Shown: positions 54,015-61,594 of the stretch, piece after piece
Numbering within the stretch: position 1 is the stretch's first letter
Layout: each line of letters opens with the position of its first letter
NCBI GenBank assembly: GCA_014650015.1
Contig: BMUD01000007.1
Location: forward strand, 167,277-231,276
Source: Streptomyces griseoloalbus
GTDB taxonomy: Bacteria; Actinomycetota; Actinomycetes; Streptomycetales; Streptomycetaceae
Direction of reading: 5' to 3'
Length of the DNA: 64,000 bases
Notes under the pieces: model-generated
Database searches by the model: none
Seen by the model: only the letters and a program-made list of their open reading frames with translations
Told to the model about the DNA's origin: nothing
Made by a program: the position numbers and the translations under genes

Positions 54015-54959
54015 TTGGCCAACGCAATTGACCCCAGCGCGTCCATGGCCGCCCTGTTCGGCGCGCGGGTGCGCAGGCTCCGTACGGCGGCCGGGCTGAC
54101 CCAGGCCGAGCTCGGCGCCAGGACGCACGTGGTGAGCACGCGGATCACGCAGATCGAGCGGGCGTCGGGAGCGAAGCCGACGCTGGAGCTGGCGCGTGCG
54201 CTGGATGCCGCCCTCGGTGCGGACGATCTGCTCGTCGAGCTCTGGCCGTACGTGTACCGGGAGGCGTTCCCGGACTGGTCGCGGAAGTTCATGGAGTACT
54301 CGGAGCGGGCGGTGGCCATCCATGAGTACGCCGCGCATGTGGTGCCCGGTCTGTTGCAGACCAGGGATTACGCGAGAGCCGTGCTGAGCGTCGGCCTGAC
54401 GCTCAGCGGCGACGAGCAGTTGGAAGAACGGCTCGCCGTCCGCATGACGCGACAGGAACGGCTCGCTTCGCCCGACCGGCCGGACTTGTGGGTGGTGCTC
54501 GACGAGGCGGTCCTCAGGCGTCCGATCGGCGGGTGCGGTGTGATGCAAGCACAGTTGGAACTGCTGCTCTGTGTGGCAGCGGACCACGACGTCACCGTCC
54601 AAGTGCTGCCGTTCGACCAGGGTGAGCACGATGCGATGGGTGGTTCCCTGACAGTGCTGACGCTGCCGGACGGCTCCGAAGTCGCCTACACGGAGGGTGC
54701 GCACTACGGCCAACTCATCGAGGATCCGGCCGAGGTCAAGCGCTTCACAGTGACCTACGATCGGCTACGGGCGAATGCCCTGCCCCCGCTCATGTCGCTC
54801 GACATGATCCGATCTGCGATGGAGGGCTACAACCGTGGAGCGAGAGTCCCGTCCCGATCTGAGCGCCGCCGTGTGGCGCAAGAGCAGCTACAGCAATCAG
54901 GAGGGCGGCAACTGCGTGGAGGTGGCCGACGGGTTCCGGGCCGTCGTCCCCGTCCGTGA
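54015..54959 (+). CDS. XRE-family regulator with DUF5753 (Scr1-like)
   Basis: 314 residues from TTG at 54015 with GGAAGTGA upstream. N-terminal helix-turn-helix ASMAALFGARVRRLRTAAGL, TQAELGARTHVVSTRITQIE, then DUF5753 (WSRKFMEYSERAVAIHEYAA, VPGLLQTRDYARAVL, DLWVVLDEAVLRRPIGG, VLPFDQGEHDAMGGSLTVLT, AYTEGAHYGQLIEDPAEVKR). Family members stop near SAMEGY; here the frame runs on for 40 codons of basic low-complexity sequence overlapping the DUF397 gene, so the original stop appears lost. Partner of the following DUF397 protein. Confidence 0.82.
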   Translation: MANAIDPSASMAALFGARVRRLRTAAGLTQAELGARTHVVSTRITQIERASGAKPTLELARALDAALGADDLLVELWPYVYREAFPDWSRKFMEYSERAVAIHEYAAHVVPGLLQTRDYARAVLSVGLTLSGDEQLEERLAVRMTRQERLASPDRPDLWVVLDEAVLRRPIGGCGVMQAQLELLLCVAADHDVTVQVLPFDQGEHDAMGGSLTVLTLPDGSEVAYTEGAHYGQLIEDPAEVKRFTVTYDRLRANALPPLMSLDMIRSAMEGYNRGARVPSRSERRRVAQEQLQQSGGRQLRGGGRRVPGRRPRP

Positions 54960-55053
54960 CAGCAAGGTCCCGCACGGTCCGGCGCTGTGCTTCGAAGCCG
55001 CTTCCTGGGGCGCCTTCATAGGTGAGCTGAAGGCGGAACACCACCGTCCCTGA
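54835..55053 (+). CDS. DUF397 protein (Scr2/BldB-partner type)
   Basis: 72 residues from GTG after GGAGGGCT. Canonical DUF397: AAVWRKSSYSNQEGGNCVEV, AVVPVRDSKVPHGPALCFEA, SWGAFIGELK. Small cytosolic partner of XRE/DUF5753 regulators; together they modulate development and antibiotic production. Overlaps the tail of the XRE frame by 125 bases. Confidence 0.92.
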   Translation: MERESRPDLSAAVWRKSSYSNQEGGNCVEVADGFRAVVPVRDSKVPHGPALCFEAASWGAFIGELKAEHHRP

Positions 55054-55086
55054 GTGGGCCGGACTCCGGTCGCCGCCCGTCTTCCG

Positions 55087-55124
55087 GGCCCACCGAACCC
55101 TCGTCCGCGAGGGTCCGGTGGGCC
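55087..55124. terminator. Terminator after the DUF397 gene
   Basis: GGCCCACCG-ACCCTCG arms pair with CGAGGGT-CGGTGGGCC with one mismatch and a TCCG loop. The remaining spacer to 55333 holds no gene that I can see. Confidence 0.8.
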
Positions 55125-55333
55125 ACTGACCTCCCCAAAGAACCGGGAGAAAGAACTACCCGCCCACCCACCCTCCCCGCCGGAAGGCCCGCGTCACCCG
55201 TGCGAGTGACCGGCTTGCAGGCGCGGGACGCGGACGGTTACGTTCGCCGCGACAACCACAAACAAATACGGCCCCCGGCCGGGACGGCAATCCCGAACGA
55301 GGGCCTGACCTATCAGGAAGCACAACCTTCCCA

Positions 55334-56200
55334 ATGGCTGACTCGCAGTCTAACGCGCGCCTGCGCGCCGACGCCGGAGCTCCGACTTCCGGCGTGATCC
55401 ATGTACGCACCCGGCTCACCGCCGACTTCACGGTGATCTCCAACGTCCTCGCCCAGCGGCGCGGCAGCGCGGTCACCGTCGGCGTCGCGGTCTACATCCT
55501 CTCCCTGCCCACCGGCACCCCCGTGACCATCGCCGCCCTGTGCGCGCACTTCACCGAGGGCGAGATCCTGATCTCGCGGGCGCTGCGGGAGCTGGAAGCC
55601 GCCGGGTACCTGGAGCGTCGCCGCGAGCGCCTGCCCTCGGGGCAGATCCGCACCCGGACGTACTTCTACGACGTTCCCGGCAGCGACACGGACCTGGACG
55701 GCTTCCCGGAACCACCGAAGCCCCGGCCCCGGAACGCGCCCCCGGCCGAGGGCATCGCAGAGCCCGTCCCCACTCCGGACCAGCCGGAAGAACCGGTGTC
55801 ACTCGCCGACGCCGACCCGCAGGCGGTCGCCGTGCTGACCTCCCTCCGCCGCGTCGATCCGCGTCTCGTCCTGTCCGAGCGGGAGGCCGTGCGTCTGGCG
55901 CCGGCCGTCACCAAGTGGCTGGCGGCCGGTGTCGCCCCCTCCCAGATCACCACAACGCTCACGGCACGACTCCCCGACCGCTTCCTGGCCCGCCCGGCGG
56001 GCATCCTCGCCTTCCGCCTCCGCGAAACGCCCCTGCCCGCGCCGCCCCCGGTGCCACTCCCACCGACCCCCGACCGCCCGGACGTACAGCCCTTCCAGAC
56101 CTGCGACGGCTGCGAGCGCGCCTTCCGCGCACCGCACCCCGGACACTGCCGGGACTGCCGAGGCCGTCTCGCCGGGGGTTTTCTTCGTGCGGTCGGCTGA
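55334..56200 (+). CDS. Winged-helix protein with C-terminal zinc-ribbon-like motif
   Basis: 288 residues; AGGAAG upstream of ATG at 55334. N-terminal winged helix of replication-initiator/MarR style: TRLTADFTVISNVLAQRRGS, AALCAHFTEGEILISRALRE, LEAAGYLERRRERLPSGQIR, TRTYFYDVPG. A Pro-rich linker, a helical segment (LTSLRRVDPRLVLSEREAVR, LAPAVTKWLAAGVAPSQITT) and a Cys-rich end (CDGCERAF, HCRDCRGR) follow. Conserved in Streptomyces; DNA binding is likely, target unknown. Confidence 0.8.
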   Translation: MADSQSNARLRADAGAPTSGVIHVRTRLTADFTVISNVLAQRRGSAVTVGVAVYILSLPTGTPVTIAALCAHFTEGEILISRALRELEAAGYLERRRERLPSGQIRTRTYFYDVPGSDTDLDGFPEPPKPRPRNAPPAEGIAEPVPTPDQPEEPVSLADADPQAVAVLTSLRRVDPRLVLSEREAVRLAPAVTKWLAAGVAPSQITTTLTARLPDRFLARPAGILAFRLRETPLPAPPPVPLPPTPDRPDVQPFQTCDGCERAFRAPHPGHCRDCRGRLAGGFLRAVG

Positions 56201-56297
56201 GCAGATGGTCGGGTGTGCGATCGGTCCCCGAACGGGAGACTTGATGCGCGACGATGCGAGATCCGCCGGTGGACACGACAGACGGAGGAGGTGGGGC

Positions 56298-56540
56298 ATG
56301 GCCGACCGGTTCGAAGACGGGCTTCTGACGCCCGCGGAAACAGCCTCTCACCTGGAGATTCCGCAGTCCACGCTCCTCTCGTGGCTGAAGAGCAGGGCCG
56401 CCGGGGGCGCCCTCCTCCCGGTGGTCGTAGAGCATGTCCGCGCGGAACGCGGTGAAGTACGACTCGGGCAGGACGAGGGCCTCGGCGACCGCGTACTGGA
56501 ACGGGCCCGCGGAGACGTAGGTCAGGAACTGCTGCTGTGA
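56298..56540 (+). CDS. Truncated HTH (DUF433/MerR-like) protein with aberrant tail
   Basis: 80 residues; excellent ribosome site GGAGGAGGTGGGG. Residues 1-37 (DRFEDGLLTPAETASHLEIP, QSTLLSWLKSRAAGG) are the helix-turn-helix of actinobacterial proteins that normally continue into a DUF433 domain of an antitoxin-like family. From residue 38 the DNA is instead an antisense fragment of a PLP aminotransferase gene (56404-56540), giving a meaningless tail to the stop. Probably non-functional or N-terminal only. Confidence 0.6.
   Translation: MADRFEDGLLTPAETASHLEIPQSTLLSWLKSRAAGGALLPVVVEHVRAERGEVRLGQDEGLGDRVLERARGDVGQELLL
56404..56540 (-). pseudogene. Aminotransferase gene fragment 1
   Basis: On the minus strand the DNA reads FLTYVSAGPFQYAVAEALVL, PESYFTAFRADML and then YDHREEGAP. 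The first part matches residues around 270-305 of the intact aminotransferase at 59012-60205 and the last part a site about 60 residues further on, so the fragment also has an internal deletion. Confidence 0.8.
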
Positions 56541-56602
56541 ACCCGGTTCGGACACGACACCGCGACAATAGGTGTGTGAACGAGGAGTCGCCTGGATCAC
56601 GG

Positions 56603-56657
56603 CGGCCCCTGGTTTGGTCGCGGCCGTCCGCTCGGCGAAGCAGTACCTGACGTACGT
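56603..56657 (+). pseudogene. Aminotransferase gene fragment 2 (inverted)
   Basis: Plus-strand LVAAVRSAKQYLTYVV matches DLVAAVRSAKQYLTYVASG of the intact aminotransferase. It is inverted relative to fragment 1 and about 60 bases away, so the pair looks like the scar of an inversion. Confidence 0.75.
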
Positions 56658-56726
56658 TGTAGCGCCTGCTCGGTGCCAGGGCGCTGTCCGCCGTATCCTG
56701 ACCGCACACGGGAAGGAGCACCGTTC

Positions 56727-57281
56727 ATGAGTGTCGACGCGATCGTGCGCACCGAGTTCCCCAAGGGGTACACGGTCCTGTTCGGGGCCGACGGAAAGGT
56801 GATCATGACCCCGCAGAGCGAGGAGCACTCGAGCACCATCAGGTCGATGCAGATCGACTCGGCCGCCGCCCTCGGCCGTCATGCGAAGGTCACCTCCGAC
56901 GTCTACATCGATTTCCCCGCCGACGAGAACTCCGCTCCCGACCTGGCCATCCTGCGCGAGGACGCGCGCAAGGAGGGCAAGCGCTACAGCTTCGAAGACG
57001 TCCTGTTGATCTCGGAAGTCGTCTCGACCTCCTCGGCGCGCAAGGACTACGACGACTGCACCGCGAAGTACGGCCGCTACGGCATCCCCGTCTACCTTGT
57101 CGTGGATCCCTACGCCCGCGAAGTCGTCCTGCACACTGAGCCCACCACGAGCGGCTACAGCACGGCGCACACCCGTGCGTACGGCACAGGCAAGCTCCCC
57201 ATCCCCCTGGCCGACGGCCGCACCTTCACCCTCGACCTCGACGAACTCCCGCGCCCGGAGCCCGAGGCGGACGCCCGCTGA
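56727..57281 (+). CDS. Uma2-family (DUF820, PD-(D/E)XK) putative nuclease
   Basis: 184 residues; GGGAAGGAGC before the ATG. Uma2 pattern: TEFPKGYTVLFGADGKVIMT, HSSTIRSMQIDSAAA, TSDVYIDFPADENSAPDLAI (active-site Asp), FEDVLLISEVVSTSSARKDY (catalytic Glu), DCTAKYGRYGIPVYLVVDPY and the C-terminal beta hairpin. Restriction-endonuclease-like fold, cytosolic; biological role uncertain although the family is abundant in actinobacteria and cyanobacteria. Five bases upstream of the next gene. Confidence 0.87.
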   Translation: MSVDAIVRTEFPKGYTVLFGADGKVIMTPQSEEHSSTIRSMQIDSAAALGRHAKVTSDVYIDFPADENSAPDLAILREDARKEGKRYSFEDVLLISEVVSTSSARKDYDDCTAKYGRYGIPVYLVVDPYAREVVLHTEPTTSGYSTAHTRAYGTGKLPIPLADGRTFTLDLDELPRPEPEADAR

Positions 57282-57286
57282 CGAAG

Positions 57287-58366
57287 GTGGACGGGTTCCT
57301 GGCCGAGGCGGCGCTGGACTACCGGCACCTGGCGACGGCCGACGGCCGACTGGGGCTGTGGGAGCCGCGCCATGTGGAGGAGGTGCTGCTCTCCTGGCTT
57401 CCCCAGCAGGTCACCGAGCTTCCCGGGGAGGAACGCGCCGACGCCCCGGGCACACTGCGCACGCTACTGCGCTATCTGCACGCCGCGCAGTTGGCGGACC
57501 CGCGAGGCCCCTCACTCCAGGACTCCCTTGCCGCGGTCGACAGGGTCGCGATACAGCATCCGGTGGCGATGACGGACCGCACTCGCTGGGGACTGGCGAA
57601 GTTCTGGGCGATGACGGCCGCGGAGCAGGGCGTGCACATCCAGGACGGGGCGGCGTTTCAGCGCTTCGCGGACCGAGCGCAGCGCGGGGAGGTCGCCTAC
57701 GATCAGCAGGCTCTTGCCGCGATCATGGAACGGCGGCTGACCGGCCGTGCGCTGTCCGACGGGGCCCGGGCCGAGCCGCAACTGCCCGTGATGCTTCCCC
57801 CGGACGACGAACTGCGCCGACGAGCCGAGGCGTCGACGACCGTGGAGCAGTTGCGGGGACTGGCCGAATGGGCGGGGCAGGGCGGCCGTCAGGTGACGGC
57901 GACGGGACGGCTGCGGATGGCGGAGGCCCGCGAGCTGGTGGACGTACTCGGCACCGGCGACAGGATCGAGGGTGTGCGCTCTTCGGCGGACCTGCCGCGG
58001 CTGGGACTGCTGGTGGAGTGGGCGAAGAAGGCACGGCTGGTCCGGGTGGTCAAGGGGCGGTTGTACCGCCTGCTCCAGGCCGCCCGCCAGCAGATCGCGC
58101 TCGGCCCGCATGTCGGCGCGGAACTCCTCGAAGTGCGAGTCCGGAAGGCGCAGGGCCTCGGCGACCGCGTACTGGAAGGGCCCGGAGGCCACGTACGTCA
58201 GGAACTGCTTGGCGGAGCGGACGGCGGTCACGAGTTCTGCGGTACCGGTCACCCAGCCGACTCCGCGTTCACACACTCATTCTCGTGCGGGTCCGAGGGC
58301 TACACCCCCCGAGCGACAGTGAGCCGTTGTGTACACATGAGGCACTCGGTACTCTTGGGCGCATGA
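57287..58366 (+). CDS. Hypothetical protein with 3' end replaced by aminotransferase fragment
   Basis: 359 residues from GTG (AAGG just before it). Residues 1-263 belong to a common but uncharacterised actinobacterial family: YRHLATADGRLGLWEPRHVE, GRQVTATGRLRMAEARELVD, SSADLPRLGLLVEWAKKARL, VRVVKGRLYRLLQAA. At 58076 the frame enters an antisense copy of the aminotransferase and the last 95 residues have no family character. Relatives continue for some 150 residues more, so the protein is truncated. Role unknown; often near nuclease or TA genes. Confidence 0.65.
   Translation: MDGFLAEAALDYRHLATADGRLGLWEPRHVEEVLLSWLPQQVTELPGEERADAPGTLRTLLRYLHAAQLADPRGPSLQDSLAAVDRVAIQHPVAMTDRTRWGLAKFWAMTAAEQGVHIQDGAAFQRFADRAQRGEVAYDQQALAAIMERRLTGRALSDGARAEPQLPVMLPPDDELRRRAEASTTVEQLRGLAEWAGQGGRQVTATGRLRMAEARELVDVLGTGDRIEGVRSSADLPRLGLLVEWAKKARLVRVVKGRLYRLLQAARQQIALGPHVGAELLEVRVRKAQGLGDRVLEGPGGHVRQELLGGADGGHEFCGTGHPADSAFTHSFSCGSEGYTPRATVSRCVHMRHSVLLGA
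58076..58262 (-). pseudogene. Aminotransferase gene fragment 3
   Basis: Minus-strand GWVTGTAELVTAVRSAKQFL, TYVASGPFQYAVAEALRLPD, SHFEEFRADM and ERDLLAGGL match residues about 250-315 of the intact aminotransferase at 59012-60205 with about 80% identity at DNA level. No start or stop of its own. Confidence 0.85.
58328..58337. promoter_or_regulatory. YefM-type operator palindrome
   Basis: TGTGTACACA, a perfect 10-base palindrome containing the TGTACA core recognised by YefM-family antitoxins, 26 bases before the antitoxin ATG. Confidence 0.7.
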
Positions 58367-58632
58367 CACAGCCCATGCCGATAGAGTCCATCCGCGATGT
58401 CCGGGCACACCTGGCCGAGGTCGTGGAGCGGGCCGACCGGGACGACGTGCCTACCGTCATCACCCGGCGGGGCAAGCAGGTCGCCGCCGTGGTGTCCATC
58501 GAGGTGCTGCGCAAGTACCAGGAGTGGGAAGAGCGCGAGATCAACCGGATCATCGACGAGCGCATGACCAACCCGGCGCGCGGTATCCCGATCGAGGACA
58601 TCATGAGGGAGACGCTGGCGCGCAGTGAGTAA
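58363..58632 (+). CDS. Phd/YefM-family antitoxin
   Basis: 89 residues. N-terminal Phd/YefM DNA-binding and dimer part IESIRDVRAHLAEVVERADR, DDVPTVITRRGKQVAAVVSI, EVLRKYQEWEER, with an acidic-helical C-terminus that neutralises the toxin. It overlaps the toxin gene by 8 bases. Autoregulation is indicated by the TGTACA palindrome upstream. Confidence 0.92.
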   Translation: MTQPMPIESIRDVRAHLAEVVERADRDDVPTVITRRGKQVAAVVSIEVLRKYQEWEEREINRIIDERMTNPARGIPIEDIMRETLARSE

Positions 58633-58888
58633 GTACCGCGCCGTCTTCCGAGCCGAGGCTCAGGCCGAACTCCGCAAGGTCCCGCGAGACATGGCCCTCC
58701 GCATTCTGGCCAAGCTGACTGAGCTGGAGAGCGACCCGACGGGGTTCAACACCACGGCCCTCGTCTCCCAGCCCGACCGCCGCCGTCTCCGGGTGGGCGA
58801 CTACCGCGTGATCTACACAATCGACAACGGCGAACTGGTGGTGTGGGTCGTACACGTCGGGCATCGCTCCACCGTCTATGACACCTGA
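58625..58888 (+). CDS. RelE/ParE-superfamily toxin
   Basis: 87 residues, GTG start inside the antitoxin gene. RelE fold: YRAVFRAEAQAELRKVPRDM, ALRILAKLTELESDPTGFNT, RRRLRVGDYRVIYTIDNGEL, VVWVVHVGHRSTVYD. The conserved Arg of RVGDYRVIY and the final HRSTVY are the usual catalytic-site residues of mRNA interferases. Paired with the Phd/YefM antitoxin. Confidence 0.92.
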   Translation: MSKYRAVFRAEAQAELRKVPRDMALRILAKLTELESDPTGFNTTALVSQPDRRRLRVGDYRVIYTIDNGELVVWVVHVGHRSTVYDT

Positions 58889-59011
58889 GCGCTCCTGACA
58901 TCGGTCAGAATATTCAGCCGCTCCATGGCGCCTCCGACGCGAGTTCCGGGCGTGTGAGGTACGGCAGGCAATGAGGAGAGGCATGCGACGACCGGCCCTG
59001 TAGGGCAGCGG

Positions 59012-60205
59012 TCAGTGCGTAAACGCCATGCGGAGCCGTTCCGCCGCGTCTGCCAGCACCTCGGTGCGCTTACAGAACGCGAACCTGACATAGGGGGCGC
59101 CCGCCTCGCGGTGGTCGTAGAAGACCGCGTTTGGGATGGCGACGACCCCGGCGCGTTCCGGCAGGGCACGGCAGAAGGCGAAGCCGTCGCTCTCGCCGAG
59201 GGGGCGGATGTCGGTGGTGATGAAGTAGGTGCCCGCCGTCCGGAATACCGCGAACCCGGCGTCCGCAAGCCCCGCCGCCAGTACGTCCCGCTTGGCCAGC
59301 ATGTCCGCGCGGAACGCCTCGAAGTAGCTGTCCGGCAGCGCGAGGGCCTCGGCCACGGCGTACTGGAAGGGCCCGGAGGCGACGTACGTCAAGTACTGCT
59401 TGGCCGAGCGGACGGCGGCGACGAGATCGGGGGCGCTGGTAACCCAGCCGACCTTCCAGCCCGTGAAGGAGAAGGTCTTCCCCGCGCTCGAAATGGTCAC
59501 CGTGCGCTCCCGCATCCCCGGGAGGGTGGCCAGCGGGACGTGTTCGGCGTCGTCGAAGACCAGGTGTTCGTAGACCTCGTCGGTCACCACCAGCAGATCG
59601 CGTTCGACCGCGAGCTCGGCGATCGCCGTCAGCTCCTCGCGGGTGAGCACGGTGCCGGTCGGGTTGTGCGGGGTGTTGATCAGCAGCAGGCGGGTGCGGT
59701 CGGTGACGGCGTCGCGCAGTTCGTCGAGGTCGAGGCGGAAACGTCCGTCGCGCGGGCGCAGGGTCACCGGGACGCGGGTGCCGCCCGCCATGGCGATGCA
59801 GGCCGCGTAGGAGTCGTAGTACGGCTCGAAGGCGATCACCTCGTCGCCGGGCTCCACCAGCGCGAGCAGCGCGGCGGCGATCGCCTCGGTGGCGCCCGCG
59901 GTGACCAGGACCTCGGTGTCGGGGTCGACGGCGAGGCCGTAGCGGCGCTGCTGGTGCGCGGCGACGGCGGTGCGCAGCTCGGGGATGCCGGGCCCCGGCG
60001 GGTACTGGTTCCCGCGGCCGTCCCGCAGGGCCCGTACGGCGGCCTCCCTGACCTCCTCGGGGCCGTCGGTGTCGGGGAAGCCCTGCCCCAGGTTGATGGA
60101 TCCGGTCCGCAGGGCCAGGGCGGACATCTCGGCGAAGATCGTCGTCCCGAACTCGGCGAGCCGGCGGTTCAGGAGGGGGCGCGCGCTGGAGGTCATGCCG
60201 GTCAT
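59012..60205 (-). CDS. PLP-dependent aminotransferase (class I/II, DapC/KAT-like)
   Basis: 397 residues. Fold type I: INLGQGFPDTDGPEEVREAA, GATEAIAAALLALVEPGDEV, YYDSYAACIAMAGG, NTPHNPTGTVLTREEL (Asn and Thr for the cofactor), DEVYEHLVFD, Schiff-base Lys in SSAGKTFSFTGWKVGW near residue 243, YVRFAFCKRTEVLADA with the substrate carboxylate Arg. Matches actinobacterial N-succinyldiaminopimelate or kynurenine/methionine aminotransferases. Three fragments of the same gene type occur 0.8-2.6 kb away. Start could be the ATG at 60196. Confidence 0.9.
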   Translation of the reverse strand: MTGMTSSARPLLNRRLAEFGTTIFAEMSALALRTGSINLGQGFPDTDGPEEVREAAVRALRDGRGNQYPPGPGIPELRTAVAAHQQRRYGLAVDPDTEVLVTAGATEAIAAALLALVEPGDEVIAFEPYYDSYAACIAMAGGTRVPVTLRPRDGRFRLDLDELRDAVTDRTRLLLINTPHNPTGTVLTREELTAIAELAVERDLLVVTDEVYEHLVFDDAEHVPLATLPGMRERTVTISSAGKTFSFTGWKVGWVTSAPDLVAAVRSAKQYLTYVASGPFQYAVAEALALPDSYFEAFRADMLAKRDVLAAGLADAGFAVFRTAGTYFITTDIRPLGESDGFAFCRALPERAGVVAIPNAVFYDHREAGAPYVRFAFCKRTEVLADAAERLRMAFTH

Positions 60206-60344
60206 CCTGCGCCGAAGCTCTGGACTTCCTCAACTCTGCTTTGGGCCGCGCGGGCGGAGGGCATCTCCCGGTCACACACGTGAGCGGGGCGCCCACGGGG
60301 GCCGCTCCTGCTGACTCACGGGGGAACGAAAGGAGGATGACGCC

Positions 60345-60596
60345 ATGACCATCGGCATCATCCTGGTTGTGCTCCTCGCCCTGGTCGTCGGGGTCGTCGT
60401 GAAGCGTGCCCGCCGGTCGGCGCGCCGGCCGGCGGGATCGTCCGCGGGCCGTCACAGCAGGAGCAGCGACGGCGGCTGGTGGGCCGGCGGCGGAGCCGCC
60501 GCCGGAACGTCCTGCGGATCGTCCTCCGACGGAGGCTCGTCCTGCGGAGGCGGGTCGTCCTGCGGAGGCGGCGGCGGATGCGGGGGCGGCAGCTGA
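60345..60596 (+). CDS. Small membrane protein with Cys/Gly-rich repetitive tail
   Basis: 83 residues; AAAGGAGG 7 bases before the ATG. One N-terminal transmembrane helix (IGIILVVLLALVVGVVV), a basic Arg/Ala linker and a low-complexity tail of Gly, Ser and six Cys (SCGSSSDGG, SSCGGG repeated, CGGGGGCGGGS). The tail resembles the ends of TPM-domain and related Gly/Cys-rich membrane proteins. Might bind metal or be palmitoyl-like anchored; no known function. Confidence 0.65.
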   Translation: MTIGIILVVLLALVVGVVVKRARRSARRPAGSSAGRHSRSSDGGWWAGGGAAAGTSCGSSSDGGSSCGGGSSCGGGGGCGGGS

Positions 60597-61001
60597 CACG
60601 GGCAGCCTGCCTCCACTTCGGGAGATGACGCATCCGCGACAGCGGGGTCCGCACCTGGGGCGGGCCCCGCTGTGGTGTGAAGCGGTGGTGGTGGGTCCGG
60701 TTCCGGGTGGGGTGGGCGCGCGGTGCGGCGCGGCGGAGTGGGCCGTCCCCTCGGGGCGTACGCCGGGGTGGAACAGTTGAGCTGGGGAGCCCCCCAGGGG
60801 ATGGAAAGCCCACGAAGTTGGGTAAAAACGCTGTGGTAGCGCCACAGTTCATGATTCCCTATAAATCGCCAACGCAGCCCTCGGACTCCCCGCGGACCCT
60901 TCTGCAGGCCGGGCGACCGGGCTGACGGGTCCAGTTCCCCGGTGCGGCCGGGGTGCGCGGACCCATATCTCCCTCTCCTTGTGTGCCTGCGGAGCCGATC
61001 C
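60597..61001. other. Intergenic region with a hairpin and possible promoter
   Basis: 405 bases. CTGTGGTAGCGCCACAG (60831-60847) is a 6-bp stem with a 5-base loop; TATAAAT at 60860 lies in an unusually A/T-rich patch and may be a -10 region for the DUF2617 gene. No gene seen. Confidence 0.5.
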
Positions 61002-61535
61002 ATGCTCACGACCCTGAACACCGCCTATTCCGACACGCGCGCGGCCGACCTCGCCTGGGCCCTGGGACGCGAGCCGCTTCCCGCGCTCGCCACGCTCGAT
61101 CTGGAACTGACCGGCACCAAGCTCCAGTTGAGGCTGCTCGGCGCGTCCCACCAGGTCCTCGTGGAGGAGGAGCGGGGCCTCTGCTCGGAGACGGTGGCGT
61201 GCATTCCGGGGAGCAGTACGCCGCTCCCGCTGGGCGTGGCGAAGCGGGTGGGGGACTGGGAGTACGAGTTCGCGGCCCGGGTGGAGGTTCTCTCCCCGGG
61301 TTCCTTCGCCGGCCGGGCCCAGGAGCTGCTCGCTCTGGTCTCCGACCATCCGCAGGGTCTCGTCGGGGTCTTCCCGGGCAGTCCGCACGCGTTCACGGCG
61401 ATGCTCGCCCAGCGCCACGAGGGGCAGGTCCACTGGCGGACCTGGCACGCCTATCCGCAGGACGGGCAACTGGTGGTGACGCGGACCAAGGTGGGCGTGC
61501 GCATGGCCGCGCAGACCGGCGCGGGGCGGGTGTGA
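61002..61535 (+). CDS. DUF2617-family protein
   Basis: 177 residues; ATG after GCGGAGC. Recognised as DUF2617 by LNTAYSDTRAADLAWALGRE, LATLDLELTGTKLQLRLLGA, SHQVLVEE, FPGSPHAFTAMLAQRHEGQV and WRTWHAYPQDGQLVVTRTKV. Soluble, function unknown. It precedes the spermidine-synthase-like membrane protein by 59 bases, a pairing I believe is common in Streptomyces. Confidence 0.82.
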   Translation: MLTTLNTAYSDTRAADLAWALGREPLPALATLDLELTGTKLQLRLLGASHQVLVEEERGLCSETVACIPGSSTPLPLGVAKRVGDWEYEFAARVEVLSPGSFAGRAQELLALVSDHPQGLVGVFPGSPHAFTAMLAQRHEGQVHWRTWHAYPQDGQLVVTRTKVGVRMAAQTGAGRV

Positions 61536-61594
61536 ACAAACATCACGCGTGTGGGTGACGTTGTGCGCTCGGGGTGTGACGTAACGTCGCTGGA

